Assembly (NCBI GenBank): GCA_910585395.1
Contig: CAJUCK010000001.1
Coordinates: 64,225 to 91,828 of the forward strand
Origin: an uncultured Lachnospiraceae bacterium
Lineage (GTDB): Bacteria; Bacillota; Clostridia; Lachnospirales; Lachnospiraceae
DNA length: 27,604 bases
Direction of reading: 5' to 3'
The notes under the pieces are model-generated. The model did no database searches. It had not been told where the DNA came from and saw only the letters and a program-made list of their open reading frames with translations. A program made the position numbers and the translations under genes. Position 1 is the stretch's first letter. Each line of letters begins with the position of its first letter. Below are positions 1-7,984 of the stretch, piece by piece.

Positions 1-1
1 G

Positions 2-145
2 GCTAATGTATTTGAACGGATTCAGCTGTACTATGGGGAAAAGGGGGAATGGCATATCAGCAGTGTGGAAGGAATGGGAACTGTTATGGAACTTCTTCTT
101 CCTCCTGAGGATAAAGAAAATATGAAAGAGAAGGTGATAGAATGA
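2..145 (+). CDS. Sensor histidine kinase, C-terminal end (5' partial)
   Basis: Only the last 47 codons are present. They read as the end of a HATPase_c domain: N-x-x-x-R-I-x-x-x-Y-G, then S-x-x-G-x-G-T, then a final L-L-L-P strand. The N-F-E-R-I-Q-L-Y-Y-G spelling is typical of YesM-type (HPK7) membrane sensor kinases, which pair with YesN-type AraC regulators. The stop codon TGA (143-145) overlaps the ATG of the response regulator (142-144) as ATGA, so the two are translationally coupled and form one two-component system. The sensor and membrane domains lie upstream of the window. Its ligand cannot be seen; the neighbours suggest a sugar or glycan. Confidence 0.85.
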   Translation, partial: ANVFERIQLYYGEKGEWHISSVEGMGTVMELLLPPEDKENMKEKVIE

Positions 146-1650
146 GAATTGTGATCGTCGAAGACGAAATAGCAATTCGAGAGGGATTAGAAAACATGAT
201 AAAGGGGAATACACATCATACTGTGATTGGAACCTGTAAAAATGGAATTGAGGGGATAAACTTTATCCAGGAGCAGAAACCAGATCTGATCATTACAGAT
301 ATCCGCATGAACGAAATGGGAGGATTGGAAATGCTCACCCGCCTCAGAGAGCAGGGGAAACAGATTTACAGTATTATTATCAGCGGATATTCTGAATTTG
401 AATATGCCAGGCAGGCAATGCGGCTGGGCGTGGAAGAATATTTGCTAAAACCTGTTTCCATAGATGCGCTGCAGAATGCTCTCAAAAAAATTGAGAACCG
501 GATTGCAGAAAACAGTCTGCAGATTGTAAAAAAGCCCGCAAATTATGTAAGAGAATATTTTTTCGGCACAGAAGATGAGCAGAAGGAAGCGAAACAGGTA
601 ATAGAAAAGATTTTTCCAGATAATCAGCAGCAAATATATGGGATATTTGCCGGTTATCTTGGAAATGTGGAGAAAGAAAATTTGGAAGAAATAGAATATC
701 CTCTGCGCAGTATGAAACATCAATTTCCAAATTTGAATTATCTGGATGCCTGGGAGAACACTCTGAATTTTCGAATTTTAATAGTGAAAGGTGAAGAAGA
801 CAGTATTGAGGAATTTATAACGACATTTGACGGGATGGTAAGACACAGCCATCTTATGCAGAAATGGGAAGTGCCCTGGAGTATGGATAAATGTATTAGT
901 ATCGATGCCTGGAAAGAATGTTTTGAAAACGTCAGGAAAATGCTGTCCGGCTGTTTGTCGAAAGGATGTACAAAATTGCTGCGTGCTCAGGATTTTTCTG
1001 GGGAAGCATCCAATGAGCTTGTTTATCCTATGCAGATAGAACGAAGAATATTGTCTGGTCTTGAAAAGGGAACTTATCAGGAAGTGAGGGAAGGAATCAA
1101 GGACTTTATGCTGCAGATTACCGGGCAGGAATATGGAGCAGAAGAGATTCGTCACGGAATCCTGAAACTGATGAGCAGGATGCTGGACGTGGCAAAAGAG
1201 ATTAACCAAAAAGCGTATGAAGAACTTCAGACAGAAAGTTATCTGAAAGATGTTTTTCTGGTGTATACCAGAACAGAGATACGCCACATGCTGTTTCAGA
1301 TGGCTAAGCTGATCTGTGACAGAAAAATGAAAGATGGGATCAGCAATTATACCATCAACCGCACGCTGGAATATATTCGGACACATTATAAAGAGGGCAT
1401 CAGCCTGGAAAAAACAGCGGAAGTATTGAACATTACGCCAGAATATCTCAGCATGCTGTTTAAACGGGAGATGGGCATGAATTTTTCTGTATTTCTCAAA
1501 GAATTTCGAATCAGCCATGCCAAACGGCTTTTAAAAGGAACAGATATGAAGATATATGAAGTGGCTAAGGAATGCGGCTATAGTAACTCTAATTATTTTA
1601 CGAAAGTATTTAAAGAAGTAACCGGAATTTCACCAGCAGAATATCGTTAA
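142..1650 (+). CDS. YesN-like response regulator, AraC-type DNA-binding
   Basis: The 502-residue transcription factor has a receiver domain at residues 1-~120: acidic pair D8/E9 after MRIVIVE, phospho-acceptor D53 in I-I-T-D-I-R-M, the S/T switch in I-I-I-S-G-Y-S near residue 80, and the conserved Lys in Y-L-L-K-P near 103. Residues ~140-390 are a variable, mainly helical segment I do not recognise, common in YesN proteins. Residues ~397-502 are an AraC/XylS pair of helix-turn-helices, with I-x-L-E-K-x-A-E-x-L-N-I-T-P-E-Y-L-S-x-L-F-K and the closing G-Y-S-x-x-x-Y-F-x-K-V-F-K-x-x-x-G-I-S-P-x-E-Y-R signature. The start overlaps the kinase stop (ATGA). In this family such regulators activate transport and hydrolase genes close by; the binding lipoprotein and GH127 gene downstream are natural targets, by inference. 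Confidence 0.95.
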   Translation: MRIVIVEDEIAIREGLENMIKGNTHHTVIGTCKNGIEGINFIQEQKPDLIITDIRMNEMGGLEMLTRLREQGKQIYSIIISGYSEFEYARQAMRLGVEEYLLKPVSIDALQNALKKIENRIAENSLQIVKKPANYVREYFFGTEDEQKEAKQVIEKIFPDNQQQIYGIFAGYLGNVEKENLEEIEYPLRSMKHQFPNLNYLDAWENTLNFRILIVKGEEDSIEEFITTFDGMVRHSHLMQKWEVPWSMDKCISIDAWKECFENVRKMLSGCLSKGCTKLLRAQDFSGEASNELVYPMQIERRILSGLEKGTYQEVREGIKDFMLQITGQEYGAEEIRHGILKLMSRMLDVAKEINQKAYEELQTESYLKDVFLVYTRTEIRHMLFQMAKLICDRKMKDGISNYTINRTLEYIRTHYKEGISLEKTAEVLNITPEYLSMLFKREMGMNFSVFLKEFRISHAKRLLKGTDMKIYEVAKECGYSNSNYFTKVFKEVTGISPAEYR

Positions 1651-1666
1651 AATGAGGCGAAGATTT

Positions 1667-2896
1667 ATGAAGAAGAGATATGGATGGAAATTTGTAATTT
1701 TTATGTTTCTCATAGGATTGATGGGGTGCAGCCGCGAAGAAGCTGAAGGAATAGAAAAAGAGGATGCTCAAAAGACAGAGAAGCTGGTGCTTTGGTCATA
1801 TTATGAGACTAAGGTACAGCAGGATGGGCTTGACAAGCTGACAAGAAAATTTAATGAGTCTCAGAAAAAATACGAGATTTCCTGGGAGTATATTCCTATG
1901 GCAGAATTTACGAAAAGTCTGTCGTTCTCTCATGTTCCAGAAGAGATGCCAGATTTAGTCCTGGTAGACAATCCAGATATGGAAAGCCTCATTAAAATTG
2001 GTCTCCTTGCAGATATTACCCAGGATTTGGAAGGAAAAATCTCCGTGGAGGAATATTATCCAGAAGTATGGAAATCTGTGGAGTATCAGGGAAGTTATTA
2101 TGGTGTGCCGTTCAATTGTAACAGCACAGCGATTATTTATAATAAACGCTTGTTCCGAGAATATGGAATTGATGAGCCAGTAACCTGGACTGATTTTAAA
2201 AAAGCAGCAGCAGAACTAACCGCTAGTGAGGGAAAAATTCGATATGGGTTCGCCATGTCAGCGGTAGGAGGCGAACAGGGAGCTTTTCAGTTTATGCCCT
2301 GGATTCTTGCTACTGGCGCAGACACAGAAGACCTTTCTGATAAAAAAGTGAAAGATGCTTTTTCTCTTATCCATCACCTTCTTTCAGACAATAGTATGCC
2401 GAATGACTGCCTGAACTGGTCTCAAAATGACTTGACCAGAAGTTTTGTGGCAGGAGAAGTGGCAATGATTGAAAATGGTCCCTGGGCTATGCCGGAAATA
2501 GAGAAATCCGGGATTGAATATGGAATTTTTAAATTGCCTGCTTATGCCACGCAGGCAGCGGTTCTTGGGGGGGAAAATCTGGCGCCAGTGAAGGGAAAAA
2601 ATATCGAAGGGGCTATCGCGTTTATTGATTTTTACAACCAGAAGGAGATTATGGAGGAAATCTGCCAGATTACCCGTAACATTCCTCCCAAAGTGGAACT
2701 TGCAGAAAGTTTTGGAAGGAACAATCCAAATTACCAGGTATTTATCGATCAGATGAAGAGGGGAACCAGCAGAAGTACGGTGAAAAATTGGAAGAATGTC
2801 TGCCGTGCTATTTCAAGCAGCCTGAATCGTATGTTTGGCAGCGACTATACCATAGAAGAGGTATGGAAGGAATACGTATCTAACTTAAATCAGTGA
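1667..2896 (+). CDS. Extracellular sugar-binding lipoprotein (ABC family 1 SBP)
   Basis: This is a family-1 solute-binding protein of about 409 residues. The signal sequence ends in a lipobox (L-M-G-C; Cys21 from the chosen start), so the mature protein is anchored to the outer face of the membrane. Family features include the early L-V-L-W-S-Y-Y strand, V-P-F-N-C-N-S-x-x-I-I-Y-N-K-x-L-F in the middle, and the later G-E-V-A-M-I-E-N-G-P-W-A motif. The frame stays open back to an ATG at 1652, but that start has no ribosome site because it directly follows the regulator stop. The ATG at 1667 has GAGG at 1654-1657, so I prefer it. It is 1-16 bases from the response regulator gene, hence one operon. 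No permease or ATPase genes follow, so it may serve a transporter encoded elsewhere or present ligand to the kinase. Confidence 0.9.
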   Translation: MKKRYGWKFVIFMFLIGLMGCSREEAEGIEKEDAQKTEKLVLWSYYETKVQQDGLDKLTRKFNESQKKYEISWEYIPMAEFTKSLSFSHVPEEMPDLVLVDNPDMESLIKIGLLADITQDLEGKISVEEYYPEVWKSVEYQGSYYGVPFNCNSTAIIYNKRLFREYGIDEPVTWTDFKKAAAELTASEGKIRYGFAMSAVGGEQGAFQFMPWILATGADTEDLSDKKVKDAFSLIHHLLSDNSMPNDCLNWSQNDLTRSFVAGEVAMIENGPWAMPEIEKSGIEYGIFKLPAYATQAAVLGGENLAPVKGKNIEGAIAFIDFYNQKEIMEEICQITRNIPPKVELAESFGRNNPNYQVFIDQMKRGTSRSTVKNWKNVCRAISSSLNRMFGSDYTIEEVWKEYVSNLNQ

Positions 2897-2931
2897 TACT
2901 CGGCAGGCAGAATTTTAAAACAAATAAAAAT

Positions 2932-2960
2932 TTGGTTTAAAATATGTGAGAGAGTATAAA
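2932..2960 (+). promoter_or_regulatory. Candidate sigma-A promoter for the GH127 gene
   Basis: TTGGTT (2932-2937) and TATAAA (2955-2960) are separated by exactly 17 bases in the 171-base gap before the GH127 gene. The -10 matches five of six consensus positions and the -35 three of six. A leader of about 100 bases would follow. No catabolite-response element was recognised. Predicted by eye only. Confidence 0.4.
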
Positions 2961-3067
2961 AAATTATCATAGAAAAACAGCTTTTCAAGAAATATACTGT
3001 TTCACATAGGAAACAGAATTAATATCAGGAATATTTCGGAAAAGTCTCAATCATCAGGAGGAATCAT

Positions 3068-6000
3068 ATGAAGAGAGGAAAACAGCTTTTTCATATATTA
3101 CTGGTATCTGTTCTATCCGCGGCTCTTGCAGTGACTGTTATGATATCTCAGAGAAGATTATGGATTCAGGCAGAAGAGCAGCCAGAAGATGGTTTGATCT
3201 TATACTATAATTTTGATGTGCAGGACAGCGGTTCTGCAGAGATCAGAGATATTTCCGGGAATGGAAATACAGGATATGTAAGAAGAGTGTCTGGGACAAT
3301 AGAGGGTAATTATTCGATTGATGATGTGAGTATATATGGAAAGTCTGTCAAAGCATTGAGTCTGTTGGGAGAAGAGGCAGGTACTTACCTAGAGCTTCCA
3401 GATGGTATTCTGGATCATAGAAATGCAGTTACTATCAGCCTGTGGGTAAAACTGACAGGAGATATTCCTTACCAGAGAATCTGGGATTTTGGAACAGGCA
3501 TGAAAAAGTATATGTATCTTCTTTCAGATGGTGCAAATACAGGATTTACAGGCTATTCTTCAGCGATCAGCACAACTGGTTATGATTTTGGAAATGGAGA
3601 AAAAGGTGTTTCCAAGGGAGACAATATAGATAAGAACCGCTGGGTTTTGACCACTGTGGTGATGAATGGTTCGCATATGTCTCTTTTTGCCAATGGAGAA
3701 CAGATTGGCAGAACTGTAAATACGGGAATGTCTCTGGCAGACCTGGGACATACTACTCAGAATTACGTTGGCTACAGTCAGTATGGGGACGGCCCGGCAA
3801 AAGGGCAGTTTGCAGAAGTTAAGATTTACGGCAGAGCATTGACGGCAAAAGAAATCAGAGATATGTATTATGTGGATGAGCAGGGAATTGTGTCAGCAGA
3901 TAAGGAAGACCTGCAGGTGGGAGATACCTCTGCAGTGACAGAAGATATTGTGCTTCCGCAGAAAGGCATCAATGGAGCTTCCATTACCTGGACCAGCCAG
4001 AATGAAGCAGTTGCAATTCAAAATAACAGTCTTGCCAAGGTAACTAGGCCTGCAAAAGGTGGAGATAATGCCAGCGGAACGATAACGGCTGAGATTAGAT
4101 ATAAACAGGCATCTGTTCGGAAATCTTTTGATGTGAACGTTCTTGCAGAATACACAGATCAGCAGGTTGTAGAACATGATCTGCAGATACTGCAGGAATT
4201 TTTGGGAAATTTATCAGAATTAAAGTCAGATATTGCACTTCCTGCCACAGGAGAATGGGGCTCTTCGATACGATGGAAAAGTTATAATTCAGCAGTTAAG
4301 GTCAAAAATTTTGCGGTTAAGATTGCCAGACCCCAAATTGGCGCTGACGATGCAGTTGGAAAATTACAGGCAGTCCTTACTTCCGGCAGAGAGAAAAAAA
4401 CGTTTTCTTTAGATATTACAGTGCCTGCACTTCGCAGGGCTGCTTCTATAAAAAAGACAGAACAAATTCATGTTTTTACCCAGAAAGGCAGGAGTCCGTT
4501 TCTTCCTAATTATGTAAAGGCTGAATATACAGATGGAACTATTCGAAAGTTAAAGACCATCTGGCCGGTTAAAATTGACAAACGTAAATATGCCAGAACA
4601 GGAAACTTTAAAGTGAAAGGTTCGATTGCAGGGGAAGAACATGAAATTACAGCAGATGTTACTGTAACAAATGAGAAAGAAACTGTAAAGACAGAGATTT
4701 CAGAAGAGTTTGATTTAAGTGATATTTCACTGGATAAGATTGGGAAAGATGGTTCTATCCTGACACAGAACCGTGACAGAGCGCTGATATATCTGAAATT
4801 ATTGGATAACAGGCGCATGCTCTATAATTTTTATAAAACCTTTAACCAGAATGAAAAAATTCAGGGAGTGGAGCCGTTGGAGGGATGGGAAACTGCCAGC
4901 GGTCTGCTGCGCGGCCATTCAACAGGGCATTATATTTCGGCGTTGTCGCTTGCCTATGCATCTACCAAAGATGAAGAAATAAATGATAAATTGAAGGAAA
5001 TTATACATGAGCTGCGAATGCTGCAGAAGATGTCAAAGGGAGATCCCAAAGCGTTTCAGTCCAGAGGTGTGGATCAGTCTCTGTGGAGTACAAATCCCCA
5101 AAAATGGGGAGAAGGATATATCAGCGCCTATTCTCCAGATCAATTTGCACTGTTAGAAAAATATACGCCATACGCACAGATTTGGGCGCCTTATTATACA
5201 TTGCATAAATTGATGGCAGGGTTTTTAGACGCCTATACATATACTGGCAGCCAGGAAGCTCTGGAAATGGCAGAAGATCTTGGAAAGTGGACTTACAGGC
5301 GCCTTAGCGGCTGTACCAAGGAACAATTGACAAAAATGTGGGATATGTATATTGCGGGCGAATTTGGCGGATTTAATGAATCCATGGCTCAGCTGTATAT
5401 ATATACAGGGGATGAAGACTTTTTAAAAGGTGCGAAATTATTTGATAATACCATATTTTTTGACAATCTGGCAAAAAATATTGATGATATAGAGGGGCGC
5501 CATGCGAATCAGCATATTCCTCAGGTTATCGGCGCTCTGAAAACTTATGAGGCAGCTGTGGAAAAAGGAGAACCGGAAGTGTATTATTACAATGTCGCAG
5601 AGAATTTCTGGCAGATGACGGTTTCCCGCTATGCTTATTCTATTGGAGGTGTTGGGACGGGTGAGAAATTTACAGTTCCCTATCAGCAGGCAAATCATAT
5701 TGCAGATACTTCCAATTGTGAGACAGACGCAGCAAACAATATGCTCAAACTTACCAAAATGTTGAATAACTATGATCCAGACAATGCAGAGTATATGGAT
5801 TATTATGAGAGGACGCTTTATAATCAGATTCTAGCCTCTCAGACGCCGGATGTAACTTCAGATATGCACAATGGAACTACTTTTATGCTTCCTATAGCGC
5901 CAGGCTCAAAACGAAGTTACAGCACTGATTATAATTCTTTTACCTGTTGTCATGGCTCTGGTATGGAAAACCATGTAAAATATCAGGAAGCAGCTTATTT

Positions 6001-7558
6001 TAAAACAGAAGACACTTTATACGTGGGACTGTATCTGCCTTCCACTCTTAATTGGGAGGACAAGGGGGTAAAGGTGGTGCAGGAGACATCATTTCCATCT
6101 GAGAGCACGAAACTGACAGTTTTGGAACTGGAAGGCAAGACAGCAGAGACTTTTACTATGAAACTTCGCATTCCTTACTGGGCATCCGAAGGGGTTTTGA
6201 TTAAAATAAATGGTGAAGCAGCAGAGCTTAGTCCAGAGGCTGGCACTTATGCTGCACTGGAAAATATTCAGGCGGAAGATGTAATTGAAATTACAATGCC
6301 CTGGGGGCTGCATCTTGATAAGACTCCAGATACCATCGGTAAATCTATGGTGGCAAGTCTTATGTATGGTCCTTTTGTGATGGCAGCACAGAATACCGGT
6401 ACAGAATGGAAGACGCTTTTATTGTCAGAGAATCTTACAGATTCTGTTCAGACTGGAATAAATGAGACAGATGGATTTCCTGTGCTGACAGCAAATGGCT
6501 ACCATTTTGCCCCAATGTTTGCCCCAGAATTCGCGTCAGAAGCATATCATGCGTATTTTAAGGTGGTAATTGCAGCAGATGATGGGAGCAGTTGGCATGA
6601 AGTGAAGCTGGTCAACAGTACGCCGGAGAATGGAGAATTTATTTTAGACACTGAGATGGTGAGAGAGGGCGGAAGATTTGATATTACTGCACAGCCCAAA
6701 GACGGCTATATGGTAAAATACCTGATTGTCAATGGCAGGAAGGTTTTAATAAAAGATAATAGATATACAGTTGAAAATGTTTCTCAGGATATCCAGATAG
6801 AAGGAGGATTCCGAAGAATTACGCCTCTTGTGCCAGATATGGATCATCTGGAATATACAGCGGATGTATCTTCTGATTATACAGTCGGTCATGAAAAACT
6901 GGAGGGCATTAAAAATAATTGGGAGCCCACAGTGTCAAAAGGCGGGATAGGACTTGGATGGGGCAATTGGCCTCAGAAACCAGGCAGTGAGCATTATGTC
7001 AGGTATGATTGGGATACAGAAGTTACTATGGACCGTTTTGATATCTTCTGGTATGATGATGAAGGAGGTACTAGAATTCCAGGCAGTATGAAGATTTTGT
7101 ATCTGGCAGAAGATGGTAAGTGGAAAGAAGCAGAAATGCATACCAGTTTTAAAAATATTACCGCAGTTGACAGATACAATACAGTTCGATTCGCTCCGAT
7201 TACAACCTCAGCGGTAAAGCTGGTGCTGACAGTACACCAGGAAGCGGAAGCCAACGGTATTTATCGCTGGAAGGTGAGCAATACAATGAGTAGTACAAAA
7301 GAACGTAAACCAGTACAGAAAAACAAGACAGACAGGAAGTTTCTTAAGGATGCTGTCCAGGCAGCAGACATGTTTCAGGACAGTAAGAACTATGCTTCCC
7401 AAATCTGGGATGCATTTCAGGAGGCTCTTGAACATGCCAATGAAGTATATAATAGTAGTTCTGCAAAACAGGATGATATAGATACCGCAGTAAACAGATT
7501 AAATTCTGCAATCAGAAATCTTAATAGTAACTGCAGAAATGTAGTAAATAAAAAATAG
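3068..7558 (+). CDS. Exported multidomain GH127-family (DUF1680) beta-L-arabinofuranosidase-like protein
   Basis: This 1496-residue secreted enzyme has a hydrophobic signal segment (~8-28), a LamG/concanavalin-like domain (~42-268), two atrophied bacterial Ig domains (~275-455), a Big_4 domain (~462-535), the DUF1680/GH127 catalytic region (~545-1150), an InlB-repeat-like stretch (~1165-1250), a discoidin-like domain (~1259-1405) and a FIVAR helical module (~1421-1491). GH127 enzymes remove beta-L-arabinofuranose from plant glycans using a zinc-bound cysteine nucleophile. Visible family marks are G-R-H-A-N-Q-H-I-P-Q, G-T-G-E-K-F (E866, likely acid/base) and T-C-C-H-G-S-G-M-E-N-H with C960-C961. 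The usual E-x-C zinc motif reads E885-T-D887 here, an unusual change. There is no LPXTG; the accessory domains probably hold it on glycan or cell wall. AGGAGG at 3056-3061 fixes the start. True substrate unknown. Confidence 0.88.
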   Translation: MKRGKQLFHILLVSVLSAALAVTVMISQRRLWIQAEEQPEDGLILYYNFDVQDSGSAEIRDISGNGNTGYVRRVSGTIEGNYSIDDVSIYGKSVKALSLLGEEAGTYLELPDGILDHRNAVTISLWVKLTGDIPYQRIWDFGTGMKKYMYLLSDGANTGFTGYSSAISTTGYDFGNGEKGVSKGDNIDKNRWVLTTVVMNGSHMSLFANGEQIGRTVNTGMSLADLGHTTQNYVGYSQYGDGPAKGQFAEVKIYGRALTAKEIRDMYYVDEQGIVSADKEDLQVGDTSAVTEDIVLPQKGINGASITWTSQNEAVAIQNNSLAKVTRPAKGGDNASGTITAEIRYKQASVRKSFDVNVLAEYTDQQVVEHDLQILQEFLGNLSELKSDIALPATGEWGSSIRWKSYNSAVKVKNFAVKIARPQIGADDAVGKLQAVLTSGREKKTFSLDITVPALRRAASIKKTEQIHVFTQKGRSPFLPNYVKAEYTDGTIRKLKTIWPVKIDKRKYARTGNFKVKGSIAGEEHEITADVTVTNEKETVKTEISEEFDLSDISLDKIGKDGSILTQNRDRALIYLKLLDNRRMLYNFYKTFNQNEKIQGVEPLEGWETASGLLRGHSTGHYISALSLAYASTKDEEINDKLKEIIHELRMLQKMSKGDPKAFQSRGVDQSLWSTNPQKWGEGYISAYSPDQFALLEKYTPYAQIWAPYYTLHKLMAGFLDAYTYTGSQEALEMAEDLGKWTYRRLSGCTKEQLTKMWDMYIAGEFGGFNESMAQLYIYTGDEDFLKGAKLFDNTIFFDNLAKNIDDIEGRHANQHIPQVIGALKTYEAAVEKGEPEVYYYNVAENFWQMTVSRYAYSIGGVGTGEKFTVPYQQANHIADTSNCETDAANNMLKLTKMLNNYDPDNAEYMDYYERTLYNQILASQTPDVTSDMHNGTTFMLPIAPGSKRSYSTDYNSFTCCHGSGMENHVKYQEAAYFKTEDTLYVGLYLPSTLNWEDKGVKVVQETSFPSESTKLTVLELEGKTAETFTMKLRIPYWASEGVLIKINGEAAELSPEAGTYAALENIQAEDVIEITMPWGLHLDKTPDTIGKSMVASLMYGPFVMAAQNTGTEWKTLLLSENLTDSVQTGINETDGFPVLTANGYHFAPMFAPEFASEAYHAYFKVVIAADDGSSWHEVKLVNSTPENGEFILDTEMVREGGRFDITAQPKDGYMVKYLIVNGRKVLIKDNRYTVENVSQDIQIEGGFRRITPLVPDMDHLEYTADVSSDYTVGHEKLEGIKNNWEPTVSKGGIGLGWGNWPQKPGSEHYVRYDWDTEVTMDRFDIFWYDDEGGTRIPGSMKILYLAEDGKWKEAEMHTSFKNITAVDRYNTVRFAPITTSAVKLVLTVHQEAEANGIYRWKVSNTMSSTKERKPVQKNKTDRKFLKDAVQAADMFQDSKNYASQIWDAFQEALEHANEVYNSSSAKQDDIDTAVNRLNSAIRNLNSNCRNVVNKK

Positions 7559-7642
7559 AAATTGTATCATTATTTTGTGAATAGTTTTTTAAATAAGCTT
7601 AACAGGTTATATTCGTTAATATCCCTTCTTTATAAACATGCA

Positions 7643-7673
7643 AAGCCCCTGCTAGATCCCGGCGGGGGTTTTT
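7643..7673 (+). terminator. Rho-independent terminator of the GH127 gene
   Basis: AAGCCCCTGC (7643-7652) pairs with GCGGGGGTTT (7662-7671) over ten positions, counting two G-T wobbles, around a nine-base loop. It is followed by T's to 7673. It lies 85 bases after the GH127 stop codon. Confidence 0.8.
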
Positions 7674-7790
7674 GCGTGGTGTTAAATAAAGCAGCAGGCT
7701 TTCTCTACTATAAAGATAAGAGTGTTTATACTTTCTTAATATTAATAATAGCAAAGTAAATAGAATGAAATAATATCGAAATATAAATAG

Positions 7791-7850
7791 AAACCAGGCA
7801 CGTGAAACTAGTAAAATTACTTGAAAATCAGCTTCTGATGTCTGGTTTTT
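7791..7850 (+). terminator. Second terminator-like structured element
   Basis: AAACCAGGCA (7791-7800) pairs with TGTCTGGTTT (7839-7848), with one wobble, and leads into a run of T's. Inside it sits a smaller perfect hairpin, ATCAG-CTT-CTGAT (7827-7839), sharing one base with the outer arm, so the two stems may compete. No gene lies between this and the first terminator. It could be a backup terminator, the end of a small RNA, or a leader structure for the next gene. Confidence 0.55.
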
Positions 7851-7984
7851 TGTGTATTATTTTAAAAATACCTTAAAATATGAAAGAGATATTAATTTAT
7901 TGATATATAAAACGAAATTGAGCTCCTGTAAAATAAAATTACTATTATCGCTAATTTTTTATAAAGAAAGGAAGGGTAGAGTAT

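Larger units (their letters stand above)
7559..7984. other. Intergenic region with two intrinsic terminators
   Basis: The 426 bases between the GH127 gene and the next large gene hold no convincing gene. Two terminator-like hairpins lie at 7643-7673 and 7791-7850 (listed separately). The final ~130 bases are very A+T-rich and should contain the promoter of the downstream gene; TTGAGC (7918-7923) with TACTAT (7940-7945) is a weak candidate, not listed as a feature. Confidence 0.6.

Noticed and set aside
778..1518. A long antisense open frame inside the response regulator gene.
   Set aside because: It is the shadow of a strongly recognised coding frame, rich in Phe, His and Cys, with no family features.
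7562..7759. A 65-codon open frame after the GH127 gene.
   Set aside because: It runs through the terminator hairpin, has no ribosome site and no protein-like composition.
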